A DNA stretch of 64,000 nucleotides from Aspidapion aeneum. Lineage: Eukaryota; Arthropoda; Insecta; Coleoptera; Brentidae. A program made the translations under genes and the position numbers. Under the pieces are notes generated by a model. That model saw nothing but the letters and a program-made list of their open reading frames with translations, did no database searches and was not told the DNA's origin. Where the stretch lies: the NCBI GenBank assembly GCA_963576565.1, contig OY755047.1, forward strand, positions 8,650,931 to 8,714,930. The letters run 5' to 3'. Below, in pieces: positions 1-9,547 of the stretch (position 1 is the stretch's first letter; each line of letters opens with the position of its first letter).

Positions 1-107
1 GTCATGTCCCAGTTGTTCATTGTGGGCAGGGTCATGGATCCGGGAGACATGGCTTTGTGCAAGCGGGAGGATTTTGAGGAGCAACTGTCGTTGCTTTCGT
101 CTTCCAG
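1..107 (-). CDS. tna: ZMIZ/tonalli exon after the SP-RING (runs off the window edge)
   Basis: The exon starts at 107, after a TTTATTTTAG acceptor (AG at 109-108). It reads in phase 0 from the preceding exon, so the junction is ...ASKGIK then LEDESNDSCSSKSS. It continues with the motif MSPGSMTLPTMNNWDM, which parallels the segment after the SP-RING in vertebrate ZMIZ1 (an MSPSQM-type motif). The upstream serine- and acid-rich stretch is of the kind seen in SUMO-interaction regions, but that role is inference. The exon is cut by the window boundary, so the C-terminal activation region is not visible. Confidence 0.85.
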   Translation of the reverse strand, partial: MEDESNDSCSSKSSRLHKAMSPGSMTLPTMNNWDM

Positions 108-114
108 CTAAAAT

Positions 115-1480
115 AAAGAAAAATTATTGAGTTAAGGTCAATTTTAAAGGTATTACAAGGTAAATTGTTAAAATAAGAGCAAGAGATCAGTTTAGTAAGA
201 GAGTCTAATATGTACAAAGGGGCCAGGGGGGAAAAGAACCCAAATTGTCACGTTTACATAATGTGATAAGAGAACTAAAAAGGCATAATTAAATAAACGG
301 TATTTTCTTTAAAATTAAATGTAAAAGCCTATCTTACTAGTTTCACTAAGATAAATACAAAAAAATATTTTAACTTTTGTCAAATTACATTAATTAATAA
401 TAATTGTGTCCTTTAAACGTCCGAAAAAAATTAACAGCGCGGCAACCTTGCCAACAACGGCGGGATCGATGACGTACTGTCACTTGTTGTTGATGGCCGT
501 CATTGTGTTTTGAATCGTTGTGGACTAAAAGGTGATCCGTGCTAAAAAGCCTGTGATTTTTTATTGTTTTTTTGCGTTAAAGTCAACATGGTAAAAAAGT
601 GCGAGGTGTGTAAAACATCCTATGCCGTAGGAAATAAACGGTCCTTTTACAAGTAACTAAACAGCTTATTTTTCTGTAAAGAAAACATAGGCGTAGTTAA
701 ATATTTTAAGCATTGTTATGTAAACAGACAGCCGGTTCTTAAGGCTTGAGTAGTTCAATGTTCTAGTAGGCAAAAATATTAATCTTGAATATTATTAAAG
801 GATAAATTGATTGAAAGAAGGTTAAAGGTAATCTTTGAAAGTTATTCAAGGATAAATTGGTTAAAATAAAGTAAAAAATGGTCAATTTTAAAGGCTTTTT
901 GAGATTATCTTCCTAAAATAAGGTCTAAAAGTCAGTTTAGCAAGGTTATTTAATGATAAATTATTTGAATTATTTCAAAAAGGTATAGTTTAAAGGTTTT
1001 CAAAGCTAAATTTTTGCAGTAAGGTTAAAAAGGTGAGTTTGGAAGGTCATTCAAGGTTAAATTGGTTGAAATAAGGTTAAAGTTCAACTTTAAAGCATAT
1101 ACAAGGATAAATTGGTTAAAAGATGGTTACAAAGGTCAATTTTAAATAATTTTTGAGATGAAATTGTTACAATAAAGCAAATATGTCAGTTCAGCAAGGT
1201 TATTTAATGATAAATTAATTGAATTAACTTCAAAAAGGTCTATTCTAAAGGATTTCAAGGTTAAATTAATGAAGTAAGGTCAAAAGGTCAGTTTAAAAGA
1301 TTATTTAAGGATAAATTAGTTGAGATAAGTTTCAAAAAGGAAATTTTCAGGATTTTTAAGTTTAATTCTTGAAATAAGGTTAATAAGATCAAATATTTTT
1401 GTTAGATTTTGCCGAATTATACCATTTTTTAAAGTTTGTAAGGTCATGAAAATCTTTTTTCGGGTTTCAAGGTCAAGTTA
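115..1480. repeat. degenerate AT-rich intronic minisatellite in two blocks (115-230 and 780-1480)
   Basis: The intron between the last two visible exons is filled with diverged copies of a ~50-60-bp unit built on AAGGTCAATTTTAAAGG, then TCAAGGATAAATTGGTT, then a GAAATAAGGTTAAA-like part. A longer copy pair is clear: CAGTTTAGCAAGGTTATTTA near 932 recurs as CAGTTCAGCAAGGTTATTTA near 1187, so there is a higher-order period of about 255 bp. The repeat is interrupted at about 300-780 by unrelated sequence that includes a THAP-like start. Confidence 0.75.
588..656 (+). pseudogene. start of a THAP-like zinc finger, isolated 22-codon fragment
   Basis: An ATG at 588 opens a 22-codon frame, MVKKCEVCKTSYAVGNKR then SFYK, then TAA. 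A CxxC pair followed by a short loop and an aromatic-Lys motif is how THAP zinc fingers begin (C2CH type; the later C and H are not here). The upstream 170 bp are unusually GC-rich for the neighbourhood. A GTAACT right after the last Phe-Tyr codons could be a splice donor. This may be the first exon of a THAP-carrying transposon (P or Kolobok type). Family recognition rests on few residues, so it could be chance. Confidence 0.35.
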
Positions 1481-1496
1481 AGGTGACATTACATAC

Positions 1497-1958
1497 CTTA
1501 ATGCCCTTGGAAGCTTTCCAGTTAGCATCCCTATCGATGGTGACCTCCTCAACGTCCGAAGTCGCCAGGTTATTCAATATCCCCCAAATATATTGATCGA
1601 CCTCAAGTCCCTCCAGTTGAGCAGGCTTGTTGCACACCGGACACCTCCAAGAACCCCTTTCACAGTTGAGTTGGAGGTACGATTCAAGGTCGAAACATTG
1701 AATATGTTTACACTCGTGACCTCTAGCGGGCAAAGTTATCCTTTTGAAGGTTATGGGACATTTCAGGGACACTTTCAATGCCGTTTGTTCAACTGCGTCT
1801 CGATCATTGCTGTTAGGTCCCGGTGCGTTGGTGTTGCTAAAGTTCCGCTTGATTTTCGTAATGCAGTGGTCGGCGGTCAGCAGGCGCTTGCGCAGGAGAC
1901 CTTGCAGCACAGAACGCACGCTTGGTCGATGGACTAGTTGAAGGACGAACAGGTGCGA
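1497..1958 (-). CDS. tna: ZMIZ/tonalli exon with the SP-RING (MIZ) zinc finger
   Basis: This 462-nt exon (154 codons, phase 0 at both ends) has its acceptor AG at 1960-1959 and donor GTATGT from 1496. It begins [20 protein letters not shown], directly continuing the CCC that ends the upstream exon, as in vertebrate ZMIZ1. The SP-RING core is [20 protein letters not shown] followed by [20 protein letters not shown] and RCPVCNK. The Cys and His of ECKH and the two Cys of CPVC fit the four zinc ligands known for SIZ/PIAS RINGs. This domain binds the SUMO-charged E2 and gives the family its SUMO-ligase-like activity. After it comes the conserved [15 protein letters not shown] helix. Only the Asn/Pro/Gly loop before the RING is clearly divergent. 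The antisense frames of similar length are shadows. Confidence 0.97.
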
Positions 1959-2679
1959 CTGAAACAGAAAATATTATGTAAGGTTTTAAGGTAATCTTGG
2001 GTTTGACAGCGTAAATCAGCAGAGACTGATGCAGGGTTTAATTACTTCGGGAATGCCCTAAAAATAAACTTACTAAAGCTTCAATTCAGGGTTCCACAGC
2101 TGTAGTTTGCATATTGGGGGAGGCCTATGTCCAAAGATGGATAGAAGAAGGCTAAATACCGGGTGGGTCAAAAAAACCGGTCAATTTTTTTTCATTATAA
2201 CTTTTGAACTATACAATGGATTTTAATGGTACAAAATGCACTTGACAGAGAATTAATCAGAGTTTTGACTACATATATTTTTTTGTCCGCCATCTTAAAA
2301 TCCGAGATGGCGGACGAAATTAAAATGTACCCTTCAAAGATGCTCGTTTATTCTTGTGTTGCGACCACGTTTTAATTATTTTTTTAAATTAGTGGAAAAG
2401 CTGCATTCTTCAAGGTACGACGTAGCAAAATCGGTTCAGTGTTTCTCAAATAAAATATTTTTGTTTCCACCATTGTTTTGCATACTATACGACATTTTCC
2501 ACATATTTCATGAATACAAACATAAAATAGCATAAAATACGGCCTCATGAGGTCTCGCCCCCCCCCCCCCCCCCCGAAACTGTCTCGGCCCCCCCTGAAA
2601 CTTTTTTCTATATATGCCACTGTATATATATATATATATATTATATATCTATATATATATTGATTTATTATTTTCAAAT

Positions 2680-2802
2680 GTGCTGCAGTCTTAACAAATT
2701 TTTTAAGTTAGTTATACCAAGTTTTTTAAATCAGTAAGCTTTGTCAATAAGAACTGATCATTGTGTTAGTTTTAGGACAATAAAGCACTTCATTCATTCA
2801 TT
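2680..2802 (+). mobile_element. 3' end of a non-LTR retrotransposon with an ATTC-repeat tail
   Basis: The sequence ends in GGACAATAAAGCACTT followed by CATTCATTCATTG. That is a polyadenylation-like AATAAA with a short tetranucleotide tail, as at the 3' ends of several LINE clades. No coding sequence remains in this piece. It is preceded by a (TA)n stretch at 2624-2660 and a poly-C run at 2559-2575. Confidence 0.4.
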
Positions 2803-2954
2803 GTTTTACAGATTCTACAATTGTATTGCCAATCCTGTCAAACTTTCACGATCAATCAGTTTGCGCCATGAAGTTTTATATTTTTCACTAAAATCGGCTC
2901 AGTAATAATGAATTTATAAAGAACTTAATGCAGACAGAATTGGCAATGCAATCG

Positions 2955-4420
2955 TATAATTTGTAAAATTTGTGGTTTTAACTTAAATTTGGGTAAATGC
3001 TTTTGTTTGTCTTTTAGTCGTAACAAAAACTTAATTGAATTTGATTATACAATAAATAATGAGAGCCTAGAGCGTGTATCTGAACAAAAAGACCTAGGTG
3101 TAACCTTCGATGCTAATCTTTCATTCTCATCACATATTATTTCTAAAATTAGGAGTGCCCAGAAAGTTGCTGGGTTTATTTGTAGAAATACTAAAAGTTT
3201 TAACATTGACGTAAGCATATACCTTTTTGACAGTCTGGTATTGCCGTTATTGGAATATGGAAGTGTTATCTGGTCCCCGCAATATGACATTTGGATTGGT
3301 ATGATTGAGGGAGTTCAACGAAAATTTTTAAAAGCCAAGCCTGATCCAAGGCCAACACAAAAATAGAGGCCACGACCCTGAAAAAATCAGCTGTTCTCCC
3401 GGGGCTGAATTTTACATTGGGTCTTATGGGAAGTCAGACGTTTTTTTATGATATTTTCAAAATGGCACTACAGATTTCCGCAAAATTTCAGTGAAATATT
3501 CTCAGACACCATCCCGATATTCCACCAAAGGTTTGTAAGGAAGCAACATGATTAAAAGGTTAAAATCTTCAAGATTTAGCATTCCTTATTTTGAATTCAA
3601 ATTACCCGCCATGTACCACATGCCAACTGTTATATTTGACATGTATTTGACTTTGTCATATGTGATTGTCACATTCGCTTCTGCTTTAAACTTAATTTTT
3701 GTGTGAGCTAATGAAGCGGCTATGAAAAATTAGGACTTACTATACATTTTAAAAAAATTGTTCTGCCAGAATAAAGTAAAAACAATCTCAAAAACGGCTT
3801 TATTTACCAAAAAATCAAATATCCATGAACCGTCATTCCAACTTCAAAATTTTAAAGACAATCAGCTGTGTCGTAACGTGACCATCAAAGAAAAATCAGC
3901 CCCGGATGTGACGTCAACAAAGTGGAGGATCGTGGCCCGTCCATTTTGATAGCCCTGCCTGATCTTATTAAAAATATTTGACAGATTATCACTAAACCAA
4001 AGAACTAAAATTTTTCTAACAACAATGTATAGAATTCTCAAAGGGGATGTTGACTGTCCTAATATAGTTGAACAACTTCCTTTTGCCATCAATCGAATCA
4101 ATTGAAGGTCGAAAAATATGTTTTATTTAGCTTATCCACGAACAAATCTATTTAAAAGCTCTCCTATCTACAATTTATGCAACTTATTTAACAAGTATGC
4201 ATCAGATGTTGATATTGACAATGTTAGCTATAAGAAATTTAAAAAAATTATAGATCTAAAAGTGCGCAGCAGTTAATTAATAAGTAATTATGTAATTTGA
4301 TTTGTTTTTTATCATGTGTAATGTAAGTGACGTATTGTATAAAATCTTTTTTTTAATGTAAGAAAGTATCTGTAATTGGCTTTTTGCTGTAGATACTGTT
4401 GAAATAAATAAATAAAAAAC
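2955..4420 (+). pseudogene. C-terminal part of a non-LTR retrotransposon reverse transcriptase, split by a MITE
   Basis: The frame 2989-3346 reads YTINNESLERVSEQKDLGVT then FDANLSFSSHI, then LVLPLLEYGSVIWSP and VQRKFLKAKPD. It resumes after the nested MITE at 3958 with LIKNI and later AYPRTNLFKSSPIYNLCNLF and DVDIDNVSYKKFKKII before a stop near 4275. The KDLGVTFD motif and the RTN...SPI...LCN...D tail are typical of the post-RT region of insect LINEs. A GAAATAAATAAATAAAAAAC tail follows near 4400. The 5' part is missing and there are internal stops, so the copy is dead. Confidence 0.75.
3347..3957. mobile_element. hAT-like non-autonomous element, copy 1, inside the LINE
   Basis: The element starts CAAGGCCAACA and ends TGATAGCCCTG. 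The left terminal region GGCCACGACCCTG is matched inverted by CGTGGCCCGTCC and GGATCGTGG on the right. It is flanked by CCTGATC direct repeats (3340-3346 and 3958-3964). Removing the element and one repeat restores an open RT reading frame (KAKPD-LIKNI), which fixes the boundaries. A second copy lies at 23496-24352. TIRs of CARGGCYA type with 7-8-bp duplications fit the hAT superfamily. No transposase is visible. Confidence 0.75.
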
Positions 4421-5040
4421 AATGGTTAAAACAGAGAACCACTTAACCGATTTTATTACTTTCTACCTTGTTAAGCGGGAGAAAAGTTGTGTTTTCTATA
4501 GATTAAAAAAAACTCAAATATTTTCAGAAAATAAGATAAACATGCCATTTTGAACAAGTATGATTCTGTCCGCCATCCTAAATTTTAAGATTTCGATAAA
4601 TTTTGTTCATGATCTTTAAAAAGCAATCAATTCTCACATGTTTCTATTTTATCAAAATCGGTCCAGTAGTAATGAATTTATAAAGAAATAAGCGCAGACA
4701 TGATTGGCAAGGCAATCGTTTTATGTTCAAAACAAATATTTTTTTTAGAACCACCAAACCGATCTTGCTGATTCGTACCTTGTTGTGCGTGGATTTAAAT
4801 AATTAAAACATGTTCGCAACACAAGAATAAACGAGCATCTTTGAAGGGTACATTTTAATTTCGTCCGCCATCTTAGATTTTGAGACGAAGGACAAAAAAT
4901 ATATTTAATCAAAACTCTGATTAATTATCTGTCAAGTGCAGTTTGTCCCATTAAAATCAATGGAGCAGTTCAAAAGTTATAATAAAAAAAAAATTGTCCG
5001 GTTTTTTTTTACCACCCGGTAGATAGATATATAAACTTAC

Positions 5041-5387
5041 ACAACAACACGCGGCTACTGTGATCTGGATGGTATTCCTCCCAGGTTGACACACATCCTT
5101 AAGATACAATGGTTTGTGCGAAGTCTTGTGTTCTCCTCGATCGATCACCAATGGTGTGGCGTTGACGGACACCTGAACACTGGTGGGCCAGTTGGTGTTC
5201 ATCTGCCGGTCCTCATGGTGGAAACACTTCAATTGGAGCTCCAAGTCTGACCTCCACATCAGCGTCTGGTGAACAGTAGGTTTTAGTTGGAATACGTGGT
5301 TGCTTACTGCCAGGTTGTGTTCCAGTCTGAAGGGTGGGAGGATTATGCCGTCCCGTACTGGAAAGGTAAGACGGAGTTCTTCGTCTT
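5041..5387 (-). CDS. tna: ZMIZ/tonalli exon with the conserved domain before the RING
   Basis: This is a 347-nt exon. Its acceptor TTCTTCTAG ends at 5388, and its donor GTAAGT begins at 5040. The first two bases complete an AAA codon with the previous exon (phase 1), and the 3' border is phase 0. It reads [20 protein letters not shown], then [60 protein letters not shown], and ends [12 protein letters not shown]. This is almost residue-for-residue the block found in vertebrate ZMIZ1/2 just before the SP-RING and is the best-conserved part of the protein. By analogy with PINIT-like regions of PIAS proteins it may help choose substrates; that role is inference. Confidence 0.97.
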
Positions 5388-5515
5388 CTAGAAGAAAAAG
5401 GAAAATACAGTGTTTAGTTTCCTAATAGCTTTCGTGGTTTTTGGGAACTTTAATTAATCTTAAATTAGCATTTGTTTGTTGTCTTTTAATTTGATTTACA
5501 CAAGGATTTGGACTT

Positions 5516-7613
5516 GATGATGATGATACATATGTGAGTGGGCTTTGCAGCCCTTCCACTCCGACCACCACGGGGTCTATTAAGGCTCATTTTTGAGTGG
5601 TTTCTCACCACTGTATGCCTAATCGTCCAAGAAGGCCGGCTATCAGTGAGACACTGTTCAGATCTTCTGAGTCAGTCTGAGGTTTACCAAAAGTGTTACA
5701 TGCAATAGCCGGACATTCGCACAGTACATGTCTGACTGTTTCGTCATCCTCCATACAGAATCTACATTCTGTCTCTTCTGTTAGTCCCATTCTGTGTATG
5801 GGTACTCTCAGTCGACAGTGACCCGTAAAAAGACCAGTCACTATCCGTATCTCCTGTCTGGTAAGTCCAATGTTCCTGGCTCTGTTTCTACAAGGTCCTT
5901 TAATTTACTCTTTAGAGTGAACCAGTTCTGTTATATTTATCCAGTATTGTTGGAAGCTTTTCTCCATCCATTTTTATATGGTTGATTTAACAGCATTGTA
6001 TGATATCCCCAGGGCTGGTTCGGGGCCGAAAAATTTGGCAGATGTCGCTTCCCTCGCTGCTTGGTCTGCGGCCTCATTTCTCTCGTGCCCAGAATGCCCT
6101 GGTATCCATACTAATGACCGCAGACCGGCCCGGGCGCGGAAATATCACGTGACCGTAGGAGGCTCACAAAAAAACGCCTCACGGCCCGCTGTCATTATAA
6201 AACATGTGTGTTTTCAGTTTTGTTATGTTTGTTTACGTCGATTTTGTTTTAATTCGGGCACGAATTTTATGTGAATTTTATCAAAGTTATTAAAATAACG
6301 TAGCCCACGAAAAAGACTGTAGTGGGCTGCGTTAAAATAATTAATGGCTAATGAGTAAATTATAAAGAAAATACCTATAAGATAAACAATGCCGCGAACT
6401 TGTAATTAGTGTTGTTCCTTGTCGGTCCAACTATAAAACTGAAACCTAATATGTTGCTAACGGGAAAGAAGTGGTAAAAGATAAGATCTTGGATAAGATT
6501 GATCAAGTAATAGACATCCTTAGTGACATTTTCGATAGTGAAAGTGAAAAATGTGTGCAGTTGTCATTTCTTATTGAACAATTAGGTCTCCTGAAAAGGT
6601 AACCTGAGAATCGAAGATATGGTGGATACACTTTAATGTTGGCTTCATCTTTGTTTATCCAGTTATCCAGTGCATACACGTCAATTTACAATTTATTAAA
6701 TATTGTTAACAGATAGTAATCTCTCTGGTAGTGTGAAATATTTAAAAAGTAAGATACAGCTTTTAAAAGAACATGAGTTGGTAGCTAACTTACACTTTAA
6801 TGAAATATATATTAAACTTTGTGCTGGGTAATTTTTTAAAAAATTATTGACGACCACTACATTCAGTTCATTGAATATGAAAACCATCTCACTTATTCAC
6901 AAAATCACTTGTTTCTTTTTAATAAATTATTGTGAAATGTTTTATATTGAAAATTTTTCTTCAGATAACTCTAGCGAGTGTTTTTGTGGAGAAGAACTAT
7001 TGTCAAAGCTTGAAAAAATTAGTTTAAGGGCATGTAAAGTTTTTTAAAATAATTTTATTAAAAAGCACAATGATTTAGTGTCTGCTAATAAATCTTTGAA
7101 TAAGAACTCAGACAAAGATGATGACACTCAAAGAAAAATTAAAAAACTAAAAGCTTAGGTTTGATATGTCGAATTTTGAAAGACTTGTATAGATTTGAAG
7201 GGACTAACAATATTATGTACCTAATATATGTACCTGAAGATATTAGAGTGAAAATTTTGTATAATTTTTCATTTTATAGATTCAGTTCTTTTATCCATAA
7301 TAAACACATATATCAGCAAAATATTTTTTTCAATTTTTGTCTATAAAAGAACAAAAATTTTTGTTAATTTATTTAAATTTGTAAAAACATATAATATATT
7401 AAGCAATACAATAAGAATCCTGGGACTCCTAAGATCACGTGACCGCCGACTTGCTTATAACGCGCCATGGCCGGTCTTTATCGTTGGCTACGCTAATCAC
7501 ACATTGTTAGCGCTACCAAGCGCATTCAGCGAATCCTTACAGCTCCTCACGGTGCTCGATGAAACCGTATAGGAATAAAGCGCTCTTAAGGCTGCTTGAC
7601 TGTCGGAGAAAAT
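5516..7613 (-). mobile_element. 5'-truncated LINE with RNase H tail, inserted beside a splice donor
   Basis: Minus-strand coding matches a LINE ribonuclease H domain: IFSDSQAALRALYSYTVSSS at the 5' end (7613-7497), then after a nested element VWIPGHSGHERNEAADQAA (about 6110-6040), and then CRFCMEDDETVRHVLCECPA (about 5780-5690). DSQAA and the GH-E-N-EAAD motif carry the catalytic acids typical of RNase H. The 3' end finishes in an ATC-repeat tail (5516-5527 on the plus strand reads GATGATGATGAT). The insert is flanked by AAGTCCAAA at 7622-7614 and 5515-5507, a 9-bp TSD that overlaps the host splice donor GTAAGTCC. Without the nested P-like element and its TSD the fragment is about 0.7 kb. Confidence 0.85.
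6119..7492 (+). mobile_element. P-superfamily-like DNA transposon remnant, copy 1
   Basis: The ends read CGCAGACCGGCCCGGGCGCG on the left and, inverted, CGTAGCCAACGATAAAGACC on the right. They are flanked by CTAATGAC (6111-6118) and CTAATCAC (7493-7500), an 8-bp duplication with one change. Compared with copy 2 the left terminus has lost 12 bp of TIR. Near 6302-6334 an internal palindrome (CAGCCCACGAAAAAGAC...GTGGGCTGCG) repeats the TIR core. Coding remnants on the plus strand include VKYLKSKIQLLKEHEL then VANLHFNEIYIK, which resembles the P/THAP9 transposase region around its first acid, and SSECFCGEELLSKLEKIS. Several stops interrupt it. hAT is the alternative, since it also makes 8-bp duplications. 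Confidence 0.6.
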
Positions 7614-7624
7614 TTTGGACTTAC

Positions 7625-7801
7625 TCTGAGGAACCAAGGGCTTGACGTCATTGAACTGCGGTTTGACATCGGGATTCGGACTAATATAAGGAGGAATACT
7701 GCTAGCAGGTGTCAGAGGTGGGGTTGGGTTACCAGGTATCGGGCTGTGTTGGTAACTCATGTTCGATTGGTTGCCCGGGGCGAATTGGTTCGATGGCATA
7801 C
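7625..7801 (-). CDS. tna: ZMIZ/tonalli exon with the Pro/Ser linker
   Basis: This is a 177-nt exon with acceptor TTCTTAG ending at 7802, starting in phase 1 (GT completes a Gly codon). It ends with one base of the next codon at 7625, before donor GTAAGT. It reads GMPSNQFAPGNQSNMSYQHS, then PIPGNPTPPLTPASSIPPYI, then SPNPDVKPQFNDVKPLVPQ. The PGNPTPPLTP...SIPPYLSP-type motif and the D-KP repeat are landmarks of ZMIZ1/2 just upstream of the [11 protein letters not shown] block. The TP and SP pairs are candidate proline-directed phosphorylation sites (inference). Confidence 0.95.
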
Positions 7802-7839
7802 CTAAGAAATAAATAAAAAACAAAATAAATTTTTTTGCT

Positions 7840-7935
7840 ATTTTTGTAACAAGAATTTTTTGTGCCTCGGCCGGGACACGAACCCGGAACGGCTGGGTTT
7901 GTACGGAAACCATGATTATACATTTTTAAAACTTT
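7840..7935 (-). repeat. tRNA-like SINE fragment in the intron
   Basis: On the minus strand, near 7890-7860, the sequence CCGGGTTCGTGTCCCGGCCG contains a Pol III B box (GGTTCGNNNCC) inside a perfect T-arm-like stem. It is followed by an A-rich stretch. Upstream I see no clear A box, so it looks like the 3' half of a tRNA-derived SINE rather than a tRNA gene. Confidence 0.45.
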
Positions 7936-7993
7936 CTATCACAGTATAGGAACTCTGGTTCACAGAGTTCACTTTAAATATAGTAAAACTTAC

Positions 7994-8194
7994 CAGGACC
8001 GGCAGACTGGTACTGCGCCTGCGCGCTCATTTGCTGGGAGGGCTGACTGATGAACTGGCCCTGGCCCTGGCCACCGGGGAACTGCTGCATTTGTTGCATA
8101 GCGCTCTGCTGCGCAAAGTACTGCCCCTGGTTGGTGTACGGTGGGGTAGTACCCCTCATTACTGCTCTTGAGTTAGCCACTGGACCCATGGTAC
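7994..8194 (-). CDS. tna: ZMIZ/tonalli Gln/Met-rich exon
   Basis: This 201-nt exon has acceptor TTTCCAG ending at 8195 and donor GTAAGT from 7993, with phase 1 at both ends. It reads GTMGPVANSRAVMRGTTPPY, then TNQGQYFAQQSAMQQMQQFP, then GGQGQGQFISQPSQQMSAQA. It is low-complexity and rich in Gln, Gly and Ser, as expected for the disordered middle of ZMIZ proteins. There is little residue-level conservation. The call rests on splice phase, position between flanking exons and composition. Confidence 0.9.
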
Positions 8195-8241
8195 CTGGAA
8201 AGAAATTACCAATCAATATATCTCAATAATAAAATAGACAC

Positions 8242-9467
8242 TTATATATATTTATCGGTTTCACAACGTTCTACGTCTTCCGATACCCAATCTCCACTCG
8301 TTTCTGTTTGCCCATAATTCATCATCTAGGCTTCTTATTCTTATTTCACTGGCTATTCCTTCTCTCCAGCTTCTCCTTGGCCGTCCTCGTTTTCTTCGGC
8401 CAGTTGGTTTCCATTGTAGTATTTGTTTAGGTAGTCTTTGATCATTCATTCTTTGTACATGTCCGTAACACACCAGTTGTTTTGTTCTTATATCATCCAC
8501 TAAAGTACGTTCACCCACTGTCATAATTTCTCTTATTCTTTGATTTGTAACTCTTTCTCTTTTTGATTTCCCTGCTGCTCATCTCCAATAGTTCATCTCC
8601 GTAGCGGAAAGCATTTTTTCTGTTCTATCCTTGATTGGCCATACTTCTGAGCCGTATGTAATAATACTTTTTACAATGGTGTTATATATAAGCTTTTTGT
8701 TATGTTTGGATTTACTTTGGTCCCAAATTATTCCATTTAATAAAGTTATTGCTTTTCTTCCTTGTACGTTTCGATCTTTTGTCTAGTGTTCCGTCAGCTG
8801 TAATTTTTAGACCTAAGTATTTATACTCATCACAGGACTGAATTCGCTGCCCGGTATTTAAGATTAGATCCTGTTTCGTTCCACCGATACACATATACTC
8901 TGTCTTATTGAGGTTAACCTCTAGTCCCCACTTATTGTACTCTTCTATTAGTTTTCGTGTCATATATTCGAGGTCGTCATAATCCTAAGCCATAATATCT
9001 GATCATCGGCGAAACATAAAGTATACAAGGTGGTTTCGTCCAACGGAATTCCCATGTTTTGGCGTTTTCTCTTCCATACTTTTTAAGGACCAAGTATATC
9101 TTGAAAAGCGTAGGCGAGATACAGCAACCTTGTTTAAGACCTTTATTTACTTGAAAGTCTTTGGTTAGTTTTGCTTTTATTTTAACTTTTGCCTTACTAT
9201 TGCGGTATAACTCTTTGATGGCCTTAATTAGTTGGACGCTTATGTTTGTGTTTTCCAACGCATTCCAAAGTAGGTTTAGCGGTATACTATCATATGCCTT
9301 CTGCAAATCGACGTAAAGCAGATGCAGCTCTTGTCCGTATGCTATTTTCTTCTCAATAATTTGGGTTATACAAAAGATATGCTCTGAAGACGATCTACCC
9401 GCCCTGAAACCGGCTTGTTCTTCTGCCTTCATGTCTTTGTATTCGCTCTCCACTTTATTTCTTATAT
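8242..9467 (-). mobile_element. LINE family 1, copy A (5'-truncated, frameshifted RT)
   Basis: Minus-strand reading gives EQAGFRAGRSSSEHIFCITQ, VDLQKAYDSIPLNLLWNALE, GLKQGCCISPTLFKIYL, NLNKTEYMCIGG, DDIRTKQLVCYGHVQRM and a GRRKRGRPRRSWREG basic tail. This is an RT with palm motifs and the C-terminal region of a non-LTR element. The YADD-type box (FADD in the sister copies) sits in a frameshifted stretch. The 3' end is GAAACCGATAAATATATATA with almost no untranslated region. The 5' junction is near 9467, where similarity to copy C stops. Confidence 0.85.
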
Positions 9468-9547
9468 AGGGTGTTAATAAAGTATGCCGCCAAACTTAAA
9501 AGCATTATTCTTTGAGAAATTTTAAGAAAAAAGCTTTGTATAAACAT

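Larger units (their letters stand above)
2159..5019. mobile_element. large foldback element with ~230-bp terminal inverted repeats
   Basis: The left arm (about 2159-2388) begins CCGGGTGGGTCAAAAAAACC. The right arm (about 4795-5019) is its inverse and ends TTTTTACCACCCGG. Both arms carry GTCCGCCATCTT and GATGCTCGTTTATTCTTGTG. A TA flanks each end (2157-2158 and 5020-5021), as expected for a TA-targeting (mariner-like) family. The interior holds two direct copies of a segment containing AATGAATTTATAAAGAA (near 2910 and 4670) and a LINE fragment with its own nested MITE. No transposase of its own is seen. Confidence 0.7.

Noticed and set aside
1593..1941. Plus-strand frames over the SP-RING exon
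   Set aside because: Antisense shadows of a highly conserved minus-strand exon.
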